Notes: generated from the letters alone by a model not told the origin. A stretch of 64,000 nucleotides of DNA from Anatilimnocola floriformis (GCF_024256385.1 NZ_JAMLFW010000001.1:5704001-5768000); one strand, 5' to 3'. Positions 11,109-21,451 are shown, numbered from the stretch's first letter. Program-made: numbers and translations.

Positions 11109-11663
11109 TTAGCTGGCAGCGGGTTCGCCGCCATCTTTGCCTTCGGCTGCCTTTTCCGACAGCTTCTTGAACTGGCTCTGGAGCGCCCCACCAGGGGCAT
11201 TGATTTGCGACAACAGCTGCGCCCCGGGCGACAAAATCTGCCCCAGCAGCAAGCTGATCTGACCGACGCGATTCGGCCACTTCGCCACTTCCTTGAGCTT
11301 CTCGGGCGAGAGCTTCTCGCCGTCCATCACGCCGCCGCGCGACTCGACCTTCTCATATTCCGGCTTCTTGTGTATCGCCACCATCTCTTTAGCCAGAGAG
11401 ATGAAATCCTCACCGCCGTAAACAACGGCGACACTGCCCGAGCTTCCTTCGAAAGCCGGAGCCAGGGAAGTGCCTTCAGTGGCACGAGCAGCCAGGCTCG
11501 ACTTCACAACCAGCAGGCTCAAACCCTTCTTACGCAGGTCGCGCCGCAGGTTGTAGGTATTCAGCGAGTCGAGGCCAATCACATTGACCACAACAGCGTC
11601 AGTGACGCCGGACAACCGCTGCTTGATTTCTTCGGTAATCAGTCGCTTGAGTGTCTTGCTCAT
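11109..11663 (-). CDS. rplJ: 50S ribosomal protein L10
   Basis: The 184-residue protein begins MSKTLKRLITEEIKQRL and shows the L10 N-terminal globular domain (VVNVIGLDSLNTYNLRRDLR, SLLVVKSSLAARA) followed by an alpha-helical C-terminal spine that binds L7/L12 dimers (SQFKKLSEKAAEGKDGG). It is slightly longer than the E. coli protein (165). Only 41 bases separate it from rplA, so there is no room for the long L10-binding leader seen in E. coli; control of rplJ and rplL may differ here. Confidence 0.95.
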   Translation of the reverse strand: MSKTLKRLITEEIKQRLSGVTDAVVVNVIGLDSLNTYNLRRDLRKKGLSLLVVKSSLAARATEGTSLAPAFEGSSGSVAVVYGGEDFISLAKEMVAIHKKPEYEKVESRGGVMDGEKLSPEKLKEVAKWPNRVGQISLLLGQILSPGAQLLSQINAPGGALQSQFKKLSEKAAEGKDGGEPAAS

Positions 11664-11704
11664 TCCAGCACTTCAATTTCTAAAAACCAGCACTGCTCAA
11701 CAAA

Positions 11705-12388
11705 TTAGACTGCGATGCGAACCGAAGGGCTCATCGTGGCACACAGGGCAACGCTCTTCACGTACACACCCTTCACCGAATTGGGCTTGAGACCCACTAC
11801 GTAGTGCACGAAGGCTTCAATGTTTTCTTTGAGCTTCGGAGCATCAAAGCTCGCCTTGCCGACGATGGCATGCACGATGCCGCCGTTGTCATTGCGGAAC
11901 TCAACCTTACCAGCCTTGTATTCCTTGACGACCCTGGCCACATCAGGCGTGACAGTGCCAGCACGAGGCGACGGCATCAAGCCACGCGGACCGAGCACGC
12001 GGCCGAGAGGACCAACCAGGCCCATCATGTCCGGAGCGGCGATGCAGACATCAAAATCCGTCCAGCCATCCTTGACCTTCGTGGCCAAGTCTTCTTGACC
12101 AACGAAATCAGCACCAGCAGCAGTCGCCGCGGCAGCCAAGTCACCCTTGGCAAACACCAGCACCCGCTGAGCCTTGCCAATACCGTGCGGCAACACAACG
12201 CTGCCGCGGACGATCTGGTCGGCCTGCTTGGGATCGACGCCGAGACGCATATGGATCTCGATCGCCTGGTCGAATTTGGTGTTGCCAAACTGCTTCAAAC
12301 GCTCGACGGCCCTATCCAAGGAAACAGTATCCTTGGTCGGCGGAGCGACCTTGAGCAGGGCACGAAAACGCTTCGATTGCTTTGGCAT
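11705..12388 (-). CDS. rplA: 50S ribosomal protein L1
   Basis: The 227-residue protein carries the L1 signature regions: [25 protein letters not shown] near residue 38, [14 protein letters not shown], and the [18 protein letters not shown] block near residue 120 that contacts 23S rRNA and, in other bacteria, its own mRNA. The C-terminal [33 protein letters not shown] end is complete. It lies 169 bases downstream of rplK within the minus-strand operon. Confidence 0.96.
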   Translation of the reverse strand: MPKQSKRFRALLKVAPPTKDTVSLDRAVERLKQFGNTKFDQAIEIHMRLGVDPKQADQIVRGSVVLPHGIGKAQRVLVFAKGDLAAAATAAGADFVGQEDLATKVKDGWTDFDVCIAAPDMMGLVGPLGRVLGPRGLMPSPRAGTVTPDVARVVKEYKAGKVEFRNDNGGIVHAIVGKASFDAPKLKENIEAFVHYVVGLKPNSVKGVYVKSVALCATMSPSVRIAV

Positions 12389-12557
12389 GAAACAGAGAGC
12401 CCCGGGCTCTCCTCGCAGAAAGGCGACTTATGGGGAATCGAGTATCCTAGCGGCCTGTCAAAAAGTGAGCAAGGCCTACGACGATAAAATCCAGTGACGA
12501 AAGCAGAAATGCGACGCGAGCCGCACTCGTTGCCTGGCACAAGACACTGCAAAGGCC

Positions 12558-12989
12558 CTAGCCTTCGACCACAATGCCCATGCTGCGGGCAGTTCCTTCG
12601 ATCATCCGAGCAGCACGCTCTGGATCGGTCGAATTCAGCACGTCTTCCTTCTTCTTGACGATTTCCAGCAGTTGCTTCTTCGTCACCTTGCCCACTTTGT
12701 CCTTGTTCGGGACGCCGGCGCCCTTGGCACAACCGGCAGCCATTTTCAGGAGGGCCGAGGCCGGCGGGCTCTTAGTGATGAATTCGAACGAGCGATCGTC
12801 ATAAACGGTCACAACCACGGGAATCGGAATCCCCATGAACTCGCGGGTTCGTTCGTTGAACTGCGACACGAACTGCCCGAGATTGATACCGAACTTACCG
12901 AGCGAGGTACCAACTGGCGGCGCGGGAGTCGCCTGGCCACCCGTCACCTGAAACTTCGCCTGACCCTTGACTTGCTTGACCTTAGCCAT
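12558..12989 (-). CDS. rplK: 50S ribosomal protein L11
   Basis: At 143 residues it matches L11 fully: the N-terminal proline-rich segment GGQATPAPPVGTSLGKFGIN, the mobile domain that contacts the GTPase centre, and the C-terminal RNA-binding part with PPASALLKMAAG and GTARSMGIVVEG. It is preceded by nusG (75-base gap) and followed by rplA, the usual bacterial order. Confidence 0.97.
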   Translation of the reverse strand: MAKVKQVKGQAKFQVTGGQATPAPPVGTSLGKFGINLGQFVSQFNERTREFMGIPIPVVVTVYDDRSFEFITKSPPASALLKMAAGCAKGAGVPNKDKVGKVTKKQLLEIVKKKEDVLNSTDPERAARMIEGTARSMGIVVEG

Positions 12990-13064
12990 GACCTGCTGCC
13001 TTCACGAAACAAAATGGAAATTTGATGGAGATCGGATTGATGGTAAAAGACCAGGGAGCAACCG

Positions 13065-13913
13065 TTACACGAGTTCAATCTGCCAGTGCTGGAACTCGAC
13101 TTCCGTGGTCCGCCCAAAAATCTGAATAAGAACCTTGACGCGCCCGTTGGCTTGATCGACACCGCCAACTTCGCCGTCGAAGTTCTGGAAATTGCCTTCC
13201 TTGACTCGAACCTTGTCGCCCTTCTTGAACGGAATGGTCGACTTGACCGGCGTGGCTTCGTCGGTGAGCACCTTGCTCTTCCGCAGAATCTGCTCGACAT
13301 CGCGCGTCAACATCGGCGTGGGCTTGCCGCCCGAACCGGTGAAGTCACCAATGCCCGCCGTTTCGCGAATCGCAAACCACGACTCGTCATTGACGGCCAT
13401 GTTGATGAGCAAGTAGCCCGGATAGAGCTTCTTCTTCACGACACGACGTTTGCCGGTCTTGGTGAACTCAGCGACGTCTTCCGTCGGAACCACGACTTCC
13501 TTGAAGTACCGCTCTACGCCGTTCATTTTGATGCGGCGGAGCAAGGCATCGCGGATCGAGTCTTCGCGGTTGACTTGAATTTTGAGAATGTACCAATCGA
13601 ACTGCAGGTTATTGTCGGCCTGCGATTCGTCGATGAACTCCAGCGGATCTTGCGCGGGATATTCGACCTCGGGCTCGTCTTCGACTTCTTCCTCTTCGGC
13701 TTCGGCAACAACTGCAGCCGGCTCATCGCCAGTCTGGCTGGCAGCGGCTGCAACCTCCGGAGAAGGAGAAGATTCAGGAGCCGGATTATCGGCAGTAGCC
13801 GCGACGGGCTCGACCGGCGGAACCGGATCGCTAGACGTACCGGGCCCGACGGCGGCGGCACCGGCTTCTTCCGGGGCAACTGGTTCGGGATTTTCGGGGC
13901 TGTCGGGATACAT
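13065..13913 (-). CDS. nusG: Transcription termination/antitermination protein NusG with long acidic N-terminal extension
   Basis: The ATG at 13913 (MYPDSPENPEPV) is preferred over a TTG ten codons upstream because GAAGG stands 7 bases before it. The first ~106 residues are rich in Ala, Pro and Glu, with an EEEEVEDEPEVEY stretch, and have no recognisable fold. The NGN domain then begins at FDWYILKIQVN, with KKLYPGYLLINM and WFAIRETAGIGDFTG, and a KOW domain follows (FKKGDKVRVKEGNFQNFDG). NusG binds RNA polymerase and links it to Rho or the ribosome. At 282 residues it is about 100 longer than the usual protein. Gene order secE-nusG-rplK is conserved. Confidence 0.95.
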   Translation of the reverse strand: MYPDSPENPEPVAPEEAGAAAVGPGTSSDPVPPVEPVAATADNPAPESSPSPEVAAAASQTGDEPAAVVAEAEEEEVEDEPEVEYPAQDPLEFIDESQADNNLQFDWYILKIQVNREDSIRDALLRRIKMNGVERYFKEVVVPTEDVAEFTKTGKRRVVKKKLYPGYLLINMAVNDESWFAIRETAGIGDFTGSGGKPTPMLTRDVEQILRKSKVLTDEATPVKSTIPFKKGDKVRVKEGNFQNFDGEVGGVDQANGRVKVLIQIFGRTTEVEFQHWQIELV

Positions 13914-13968
13914 GTTCAAGCCTTCACCGGTATTCAATGCCAACGCCAGGGCAACAACTGCTTCTTAA

Positions 13969-14409
13969 TTACCTGGGGGTTACGCCTAAGGTCTGCAACA
14001 GGAACTGGAAAATCGCGTCGAGACTGAAGAGCACCGCCGTGAGCCCCACAATCAAAACGATCACAACCACCGTGCTCCGCGACAACTCGCGCCACGTCGG
14101 CCACGAGACCTTGTTCATTTCCGCTTCGACCGCAATCAAAAAGTCCGCAAAGGGCGGATAGTTGACCAAGCGATAAGCGATCCACATGCCGACGACCAGA
14201 ATTGCAGCAGGCACACCGTAGCGTACCGGCGCTTCCATACGATTGAGAACCGCCGCCGACATCCGCCAACAGCCAATCGCCAGGACGAGCCAGATCACCA
14301 GGCAGGTAATCTGCCGCGCCATCCGCCCCTGGCTACGCTTGTACAGCGCAACACTCGTTAATTCTTGTAGGAAGACACTCCCCATCGTCGGCGCTTTATC
14401 TTTTGACAT
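13969..14409 (-). CDS. secE: Preprotein translocase subunit SecE
   Basis: An ATG at 14409 (MSKDKAPTMG) is preferred to the TTG at 14424. The product of about 146 residues has two hydrophobic segments in the N-terminal half (around residues 35-55 and 60-85) and ends with the conserved SecE region: EMNKVSWPTWRELSRSTVVV followed by a long final membrane helix. SecE clamps SecY in the protein-export channel. The three-helix form is like the E. coli protein rather than the one-helix SecE of many Gram-positives. It sits between tRNA-Trp and nusG, the common bacterial arrangement. Confidence 0.93.
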   Translation of the reverse strand: MSKDKAPTMGSVFLQELTSVALYKRSQGRMARQITCLVIWLVLAIGCWRMSAAVLNRMEAPVRYGVPAAILVVGMWIAYRLVNYPPFADFLIAVEAEMNKVSWPTWRELSRSTVVVIVLIVGLTAVLFSLDAIFQFLLQTLGVTPR

Positions 14410-14468
14410 TGGTTGTTGATCCAATCATTTGGCCGCGGCAGCCTTGCCTTAGCCGCAGTGCATTTCAG

Positions 14469-14541
14469 CAGGGGCGAAGGGAATCGAACCCCCAACCGCT
14501 GGTTTTGGAGACCAGTGCTCTACCAATTGAGCTACACCCCT
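14469..14541 (-). tRNA. tRNA-Trp (CCA anticodon)
   Basis: Read on the minus strand, a 7-bp acceptor stem AGGGGTG/CGCCCCT, a D arm AGCTCAATTGGTAGAGC, an anticodon stem CTGGT/ACCAG with loop CTCCAAA, and a T arm GGGGGTTCGATTCCC are present. The anticodon is CCA, and the discriminator is G. No CCA end is encoded. It lies between tuf and secE, a conserved position for tRNA-Trp. Confidence 0.97.
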
Positions 14542-14681
14542 AAGCAAATACCCGGACCGCGAAGGGCCCGGGCAGCGTAGACAGCTAGAACTTGCCAGCT
14601 GTCACAGTCAACGCATAACTTAACTATCCGCCAGCAGTCGCAACACCCCAAAAATGACGATTGCGACCCGCAGATGAATAA

Positions 14682-15878
<1,197 letters not shown>

Positions 15879-16061
15879 TGCTTTCTACACCTACATTACT
15901 TTGTGAATCGATGCCTAAAACCCGAATTGCTGTCAATTAGGATACGGACTTCGCGGGGTTTTCACCACGGGGCACATTCCGCGACACGCACGGCAATGCC
16001 CCACAGGAAACCACGAGGTACTCCTCGCAAAACTCGCGACGCCAGGAGTCCGATCACTAGA

Positions 16062-16133
<72 letters not shown>

Positions 16134-16174
16134 TTATCCAAACCAAATCAACCAACCATCCATCTATCCGAAAG

Positions 16175-16245
16175 AGCGGGTGAAGGGAATCGAACCCTCG
16201 TCATCAGCTTGGAAGGCTGTTGCTCTACCATTGAGCTACACCCGC
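16175..16245 (-). tRNA. tRNA-Gly (UCC anticodon)
   Basis: Minus-strand cloverleaf with acceptor GCGGGTG/CACCCGC, anticodon loop CTTCCAA (anticodon TCC) closed by CAGC/GCTG, and T arm AGGGTTCGATTCCCT. The outermost anticodon-stem pair looks like an A-A mismatch. Discriminator is U, usual for glycine tRNAs. Confidence 0.96.
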
Positions 16246-16307
16246 ATCAACCGACTCGATTCCGTTCTTCTTAACCGCCTATCGCAAACCACCTGCCCGC
16301 AGGCAAG

Positions 16308-16390
16308 TGGGGAGTGAAGGATTCGAACCTTCGAAGACCGAAGCCAACAGATTTACAGTCTGTCCCCTTTGACCGCTTGGGTAACTCCCC
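16308..16390 (-). tRNA. tRNA-Tyr (GUA anticodon)
   Basis: This 83-base tRNA has a long variable arm, as expected for bacterial tRNA-Tyr. The acceptor is GGGGAGT/ACTCCCC, the anticodon arm ACAGACTGTAAATCTGT has anticodon GTA, and the T arm is AAGGTTCGAATCCTT. Discriminator A. Confidence 0.97.
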
Positions 16391-16478
16391 GGAAACACAA
16401 CCACGAACCGCTTTTTCGAATCCGAGCCGTGAAACCGGCGGAAAGGGCCGTTCAACGCTGGCGCGAACGAATTAACAG

Positions 16479-16551
16479 AGCCAGCGGAGGGACTTGAACC
16501 CACAACCTACGGTTTACAAAACCGTTGCTCTGCCAATTGAGCTACGCTGGC
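16479..16551 (-). tRNA. tRNA-Thr (UGU anticodon)
   Basis: Minus-strand cloverleaf: acceptor GCCAGCG/CGCTGGC, anticodon stem ACGGT/ACCGT with loop TTTGTAA (anticodon TGT), T arm TGGGTTCAAGTCCCT. It is the first of the Thr-Tyr-Gly-Thr-tuf set, the same order as thrU-tyrU-glyT-thrT-tufB in E. coli. Confidence 0.97.
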
Positions 16552-16858
16552 CTGATCGGTGAAAATGCCCTGCCTCAACGGCAAGACAACCTCAGCTCGG
16601 GACCCTGACTCAAAGTCGAAACCAGTAAATATAGTGAGCCAGCCGAGTTACGCAAGATGACTTCGGGGTGAATTCAACCCCTCCTGACAAAAGAGCCTGC
16701 AAAGCCGCAAAAGGTTCACGATTCGGGCGTTTGAGAAAAGTACCATCGGCTATTTCGACCCCTTCGCCGCGGTATTCCTGCGGGCGAGGTTACAGCCAAA
16801 ACAGCAAGACTACGTTCTCCGCTCGCAAAGTTCGGCACAAGCGCCAAATCCTGCCGGG
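16552..16858. other. Spacer upstream of the tRNA-tuf operon
   Basis: This stretch holds no supported gene. It must contain the start of the minus-strand tRNA-tuf transcript, and a candidate promoter lies at 16628-16655. It also contains the region downstream of crcB, in which no clear terminator was found. Confidence 0.6.
16628..16655 (-). promoter_or_regulatory. Candidate sigma-70-type promoter for the tRNA-tuf operon
   Basis: On the minus strand TTGCGT (16655-16650) is followed after 16 bases by TATATT (16633-16628), one mismatch from the -10 consensus. The -35 matches only TTG clearly. It lies about 75 bases upstream of the first tRNA, a reasonable distance for a stable-RNA leader. Confidence 0.4.
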
Positions 16859-17269
16859 CTACATCAATTTCGCCAACTGCATCCCTACCCACACCAGCAG
16901 CAAGCCGAAACCGAGATTCGCCCCGATGTTGGCGAGGCCGATGAACTGCTGCGTGCTGTTTTTGTCGACGAGACGACTGACTGACTCCCAGCCGAAGGCC
17001 GAAAACGTCGTTAAACCGCCGAGAAAACCGACCATCACGGCGACTCGCAGCAAGTGAGCCAGCGCCGGGTTGTTGCCTGGCGGTTCGAGCTGCGCGACCC
17101 GTTGGCCGACGAAACCGATGATCAAGCAGCCAATCAAATTGGCCGTCAGTGTTCCCCAGGGAAAGCTCTTGCCCAGCAAATATTGCGTTGAGATTCCCAA
17201 GCCATAGCGGGCAAAACTCCCCAGGCCGCCGCAGAGAAAGACGAGGGTGATATCGCGCAGGTAGTTCAT
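16859..17269 (-). CDS. crcB: Fluoride ion exporter CrcB/Fluc
   Basis: The 136-residue protein has four hydrophobic segments and the Fluc signature: GGGLGSFARYG near residue 14, the central LTANLIGCLIIGF, and the family-defining GFLGGLTTFSAF near residue 80 whose phenylalanines line the fluoride path. Fluc proteins work as antiparallel dimers that let fluoride leave the cell. It starts only 10 bases after the stop of the upstream cytochrome c gene, so it is probably translated from that transcript. There is no space for a fluoride riboswitch directly in front of it. Confidence 0.93.
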   Translation of the reverse strand: MNYLRDITLVFLCGGLGSFARYGLGISTQYLLGKSFPWGTLTANLIGCLIIGFVGQRVAQLEPPGNNPALAHLLRVAVMVGFLGGLTTFSAFGWESVSRLVDKNSTQQFIGLANIGANLGFGLLLVWVGMQLAKLM

Positions 17270-17279
17270 GCGTGTAGGA

Positions 17280-19589
17280 CTACTTCCCCGCCCCGTGCAA
17301 CGCTGCAGTCGTCACGATCTCGGCCAGCAGATTGCGAATGTGGAATTCGTTGGCGACGAACTTCTTGGTGAGGTCGGTCCGCAGCGTCGGGCTGTAAGCT
17401 CGCCACGGCTGCTTCACCACAAAGTGAAACAACTGCTCGACAAAAGCCGAGTGCGATTCATCGCTGGTGGCCAAAAAAGCCGCCAATTCGCGGGCATTTT
17501 TGAACTGCTGCTGCTGACCAGCACGAGTCAGGTACGAACCAGTGGCGTCGACGGCCTTCCCTTTTTCCTCAGCCCGAAAACGACCGATGGCATCGAAGTT
17601 TTCGAGCGTAAAACCCAGCGGATTGATCATTTTGTGGCAGCTATTGCAGGCCTCGGCTTTGGTCTGCAAGGCAACGCGTTCACGCGTGGTCAGGCTGGCG
17701 TGCAGATCGGGCGCGAGGGGCGCGACGGCTTCCGGTGGTGGTCGCAGCGAACGGCCGAGCAGGCTGCGTGAAATGAACACGCCGCGATGAATCGGGCTGC
17801 TGTTGGCCGTGTAAGCAAAGCCGGCGAGCAGATACGGATGCGACATCACGCCGGCCCGCTGTTCGGGATTGAGGGCCACTTTTTCGAAGCCGGCATCGGC
17901 GGGCAAATCGGCGCCATAGAGCTTCGCCAGACGGCCGTTGAGATAGAGCGAATCTTCGTTCAGCAGCCGGCGAAAATCGGATTTCTCGCTCCACACGATG
18001 TCATCGAGCATGATCTCGAGCGACGAGCGGAGGTCGGTTGCGATGGCTTGATCGAAGTTCGGAAACAGCTCGCTGTCCTTCGACAGATCAGGGGCCTGAT
18101 CGACGCGCAACCACTGCATGAAAAAGGCCTGCAGCTTGGCGTGCGTCCGCGGATCGGGCATCATCCGCTGCACTTGTTTTTGCACCTGCTCGCGCGTCAG
18201 CAACTTCCCCGCCGCGGCTTCTCGCAGCAGCGTGTCATCGGGAATGCTGTCCCACAGAGCGAAGGAAAGTCGCGCGGCCACTTCATAACTATCGAGAGCT
18301 TGCATTTCCTGCGCGTGAGCCACTTCTTGATAGAGAAATCGCGGCGACTTCAGCACAACGAGCACAAACCGTTTCAAGCCGAGCTGCAAATCGCTGGCGT
18401 CGTTCAGCTGCTGATCGATGTAGAGCTGCTGCTGGGCTTCATCGAGCGGCCGGCGAAACGCCCGTTCGGCGAACTTCAGGCAGAAGGCGCGGAGCTTGTC
18501 GCGCTGATCGGATTTGCTCAGGTCGACGCCGGAAAGGTCGCGCAAATACTTCACGATGTAGGTCGCGGCTTCGAGCGCGCTGTCGGTGGTGGCCGCATCC
18601 CAGGCCTTGCTGATCGAGGTGCCGCGCTCGTAACCAATGCTGCGGTCATCGGGCGGAAAAGGCGTTTGCGGAATGTATTGCGTGGCGAAAACTTTCGGCG
18701 TGAGGTTGCGGGCCGGAATCACTTCCTGAGCCCGCTGCGGCGGCTGCCACTCGAGGGCGATCATCGCGGGTTTAGACGGCTTTTCCTTGGCTTTTTTCGA
18801 GTCATCAACCCCTTGGTTGGCTTTGATGAACTCAAGTCGCAGTGGATAAACGCGGCCAGCCAGCAGGCGGATCGTGCCGCGATATTCGTTATCGTTGCCG
18901 CTCTTTACCTTGGCATCGATCAGCGGTTCGCGAAGGTCATTCACCCACAGCTGCATGGCGTGATCGGTTTTGACCACGATGTCGTAGCTGCCGGTTTCGG
19001 GGGCGAGGAGCGAGCCTTCCCACTTGATCGAGAACTCTTGCGGCTCGGGCATTTTTTCGGCGTCTGGGCTTTTGTCGCCGAAGTCAAAATTCACCACCGG
19101 ATCGGTCCGCTCGATCACACGATCGTTGTTGCGGCGGCTACGCGTCTTGAAATATTCGCCACGCAAACCACGCTGTTCCGGCCAGGCCTGGGCCAGGCGA
19201 AAGCTGCCGATGAGGTCGGCGACGCTGTTTTGATATTGGCGAACGGTCAAGCGCGAGAGTTCGATCCGGGCCGATTGATTGCGAGCTTGCGCGACGGGCG
19301 AATAGAACGAATCGTAGACAAACTTCGCGACGTTCTGCGTTTCCTCGCCGTTGACTGCTTCTGGCTCGCCTTCGGGCATCGTTTTTTCGATCAGATCGGT
19401 CAGTTCGACAAGCGATTTATCGCCGACCAGCGGCTGGGCGTACTCGGTTTTAACTCCCTCGCCCTTCGCACCGTGGCAACTGGCGCACTGGGCCTGGTAG
19501 ATCACCTCGCCAGAGCGCGGCGGAGCGGCGAGAACAACGGCGGGAAGCATTGCCGTGGCAAACGAAAGAATACGAGCGAATCGGCTCAT
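17280..19589 (-). CDS. Planctomycete-type cytochrome c protein with embedded PA14 domain (DUF1587/1592/1588/1585-type)
   Basis: This 769-residue protein starts with a signal peptide (residues 1-22, cut after VVLAA) and a cytochrome c motif CASCHGAKG with C35, C38 and H39. The DUF1587-type part (ELSRLTVRQYQNSVADLIGSF) is interrupted by a PA14-like beta region (about 145-290: GLRGEYFKTR, WEGSLLAPETGSYDIVV, DHAMQLWVND). DUF1592/1588-type helices follow, and a second haem-like motif CNSCHKMINPLGF with FDAIGRFR is near residue 650. Such proteins are expanded in planctomycetes and thought to sit at the cell surface; their substrates are unproven, with polysaccharide oxidation proposed. A usual partner, the DUF1552 protein, is not adjacent; crcB follows instead. 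Confidence 0.85.
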   Translation of the reverse strand: MSRFARILSFATAMLPAVVLAAPPRSGEVIYQAQCASCHGAKGEGVKTEYAQPLVGDKSLVELTDLIEKTMPEGEPEAVNGEETQNVAKFVYDSFYSPVAQARNQSARIELSRLTVRQYQNSVADLIGSFRLAQAWPEQRGLRGEYFKTRSRRNNDRVIERTDPVVNFDFGDKSPDAEKMPEPQEFSIKWEGSLLAPETGSYDIVVKTDHAMQLWVNDLREPLIDAKVKSGNDNEYRGTIRLLAGRVYPLRLEFIKANQGVDDSKKAKEKPSKPAMIALEWQPPQRAQEVIPARNLTPKVFATQYIPQTPFPPDDRSIGYERGTSISKAWDAATTDSALEAATYIVKYLRDLSGVDLSKSDQRDKLRAFCLKFAERAFRRPLDEAQQQLYIDQQLNDASDLQLGLKRFVLVVLKSPRFLYQEVAHAQEMQALDSYEVAARLSFALWDSIPDDTLLREAAAGKLLTREQVQKQVQRMMPDPRTHAKLQAFFMQWLRVDQAPDLSKDSELFPNFDQAIATDLRSSLEIMLDDIVWSEKSDFRRLLNEDSLYLNGRLAKLYGADLPADAGFEKVALNPEQRAGVMSHPYLLAGFAYTANSSPIHRGVFISRSLLGRSLRPPPEAVAPLAPDLHASLTTRERVALQTKAEACNSCHKMINPLGFTLENFDAIGRFRAEEKGKAVDATGSYLTRAGQQQQFKNARELAAFLATSDESHSAFVEQLFHFVVKQPWRAYSPTLRTDLTKKFVANEFHIRNLLAEIVTTAALHGAGK

Positions 19590-19758
19590 CAGAACAAGTC
19601 CAAAAGGGCTGCAGCAGATCGAACAGCCTAGGCGGGAGGCGGGCGGGTTCTTTCATCGTAAACCGCGGCGAAAAATCTGGCAAAGGGTTTTTGGCCCAGG
19701 CAGTCGGATGCGCCTGGTTCGACGAAACGCCTCCGCAAACCGGCGGGTATCATTCGGT

Positions 19759-20298
19759 ATGAAACCGCCTCACCCTGAAAAATCACTGTTCCGACAGAAC
19801 CTGCTCGGCATCTTCTGCCTAGTGATGGCTATCGTCGCTTTGGGTCTCGCCGTGATTCCGGGAATTGCCTTCGATCGGCCGCCGCAGCCGTTTGTCGTGA
19901 ACGAGCCAACTGCCTTGCAGCCCCCGATCTCCCCCTCGGAAACAACGGGCGGTTTGACACTTCGCTACAAAGGCTTGGCGGTGAACTTTGGCGGTAAAAC
20001 AAAGCCGGCCGAGCCGACGACAGCCGAAGCGGCAGCCATCGAAGCCGCCGCGGTCGCCAAGGAATCGCAGGCCCAGCGTGATCACATGCTGAAGTGCTTC
20101 ATGCTCGCTGCAGCCGGCTGTTCGATGCTCGCCCTGGTATGCGGGCCATTCGCTTGGGTACAGGAAAAACAGCCGGCAATCTCTGGACCAGCAATGTTGA
20201 TCGCCACGGTCGCACTCACTTGGCAGTACATTGCCTTCGGTATCGCTGTCGGCATGGCCATTGCGATCACCCTGCTGATCTGCGGGGCGTTTTCGTAG
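19759..20298 (+). CDS. Small membrane protein of unknown function
   Basis: From the ATG at 19759 the product is 179 residues. A hydrophobic segment (LLGIFCLVMAIVALGLAVIPG, split near residues 15-35) is followed by a Pro/Ala-rich middle region that is probably outside the membrane, and two more hydrophobic segments (CFMLAAAGCSMLALVCGPFAW and WQYIAFGIAVGMAIAITLL) close the protein. The open frame extends upstream to 19555 but that part is shadow sequence. I recognise no family. It is divergent from the cytochrome c gene and may share its promoter region. Confidence 0.6.
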   Translation: MKPPHPEKSLFRQNLLGIFCLVMAIVALGLAVIPGIAFDRPPQPFVVNEPTALQPPISPSETTGGLTLRYKGLAVNFGGKTKPAEPTTAEAAAIEAAAVAKESQAQRDHMLKCFMLAAAGCSMLALVCGPFAWVQEKQPAISGPAMLIATVALTWQYIAFGIAVGMAIAITLLICGAFS

Positions 20299-20854
20299 TT
20301 GCCACTTGACTGCTGCCACTGCCAGCAGCGAACGAAAGCTCCCCAAACCGCCAAAATCCCGCCGTTTATTACGATTTCTGCCTTTTTGCTAGGGCGGCTA
20401 TTTCCTTCCAGTTCCGCAACTCGCTAGAATGTGGTGGTTGAGGATTGAAAACCGGCATTACCTTATCAACCATTGCCCCCTTCGCGGGCACCGCCGGTTC
20501 GATATCGGTCGAACGTATCGTCACATAACTCGTCATTGAACTACGTAATGGGTCCGGCGCAGGCTATTGCTGCGAAGATCCAAATCAGCTCGTTCCGGTT
20601 GCAGCGGCGTTTTGTCGTTTGCATCTGGCCGGGTGAAGGGCAGCGCATGAACCCGGCGGCACTAGCAACGCTTCGGCCTGCATTTTTTGCAGATCGGCTC
20701 GTGCTGGTTTCGCGGGACAAAGTTTTTCGTGGCCGCGAGCAGGAACTGAACAAGCCGAGTTCGCGGCAGGGACAGGTTGCAAGGAACGGAATTCCTGAAC
20801 CTTTTTTCGTGACTGGTTTCACAGCTGGCTACGAAGGTTCGCAGAGAGGCAAAT
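20299..20854. other. Non-coding stretch upstream of the ArsR-type regulator
   Basis: Overlapping short open frames on both strands lack recognisable domains and consistent codon use. A TAGAAT box stands at 20425-20430 without a good -35. The region probably holds the promoter of the regulator at 20855. Confidence 0.5.
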
Positions 20855-21304
20855 ATGATTTCTACCGTGATGAAAGCCGTGCTAAACGACTCTAACAACG
20901 ACGAACCGCGTGAAGACGAGGGCCCACAAACGGTGGATCCGCGCACATTGGAGCGACTCCCCGCCGAAACGGGCAAGGAGCTGGTACAGCTCTTCAAGCT
21001 CCTTTCCGACGAGACGCGGCTTCGCATTCTGTACTTCCTCATGCAACAGGAAGAGCTGAATGTCCGCACGCTGTGCGACCTGCTCCAGCAAAGCCAACCG
21101 GCAGTCAGCCACCACCTGGCACTGCTGCGCGTGGCCGGCATCATCGAATGCCGCCGCGACGGCAAGCACAACTTCTATCACTTGGTGCCGAAGCGGTTCC
21201 AGCACTTCCTCGACATGCTGTTTGTCATCGAAAACGGCCAGCCGCGGCGGATTCGGATCGAAAACGCCCTGCTGACGTATTCGCACGACGAAGCGGCCAA
21301 GTAA
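20855..21304 (+). CDS. ArsR-family winged-helix transcriptional regulator
   Basis: The 149-residue protein has a 45-residue charged N-terminal tail and then the ArsR winged helix: LFKLLSDETRLRILYFLMQQ, the recognition helix LLQQSQPAVSHHLALLRVAGII, and the wing CRRDGKHNFYHLV. The metal-binding ELCVCDL motif of ArsR/CadC is reduced to TLCDLL with a single cysteine, so a thiol-metal sensor is doubtful. The start is the ATG at 20855 (MISTVMK), with GAGAGG upstream; an inner ATG at codon 6 is possible. It is followed 147 bases later by a PaiB-like gene, but no operator could be identified. Confidence 0.85.
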   Translation: MISTVMKAVLNDSNNDEPREDEGPQTVDPRTLERLPAETGKELVQLFKLLSDETRLRILYFLMQQEELNVRTLCDLLQQSQPAVSHHLALLRVAGIIECRRDGKHNFYHLVPKRFQHFLDMLFVIENGQPRRIRIENALLTYSHDEAAK

Positions 21305-21451
21305 TTTGGCCTGTTCTGATCGTTGAGCTGTTACCCGCTGGCATCTGGGTTGCGCCGCGGGTCACAATTGAGAAGCCGTGAACCTTAGCGACCGCTGGGT
21401 GTCTACAGCGAGTCGCTTCACCTTCTCAAGATTCTTACGACGATCGCCCTC

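Noticed and set aside
11664-11704. L10-type autoregulatory leader before rplJ
   Set aside because: The gap is only 41 bases, too short for the known structure.
17270-17279. Possible fluoride riboswitch before crcB
   Set aside because: Only 10 bases separate crcB from the upstream stop, too little for the aptamer, and no pseudoknot pattern was seen in the end of the upstream gene.
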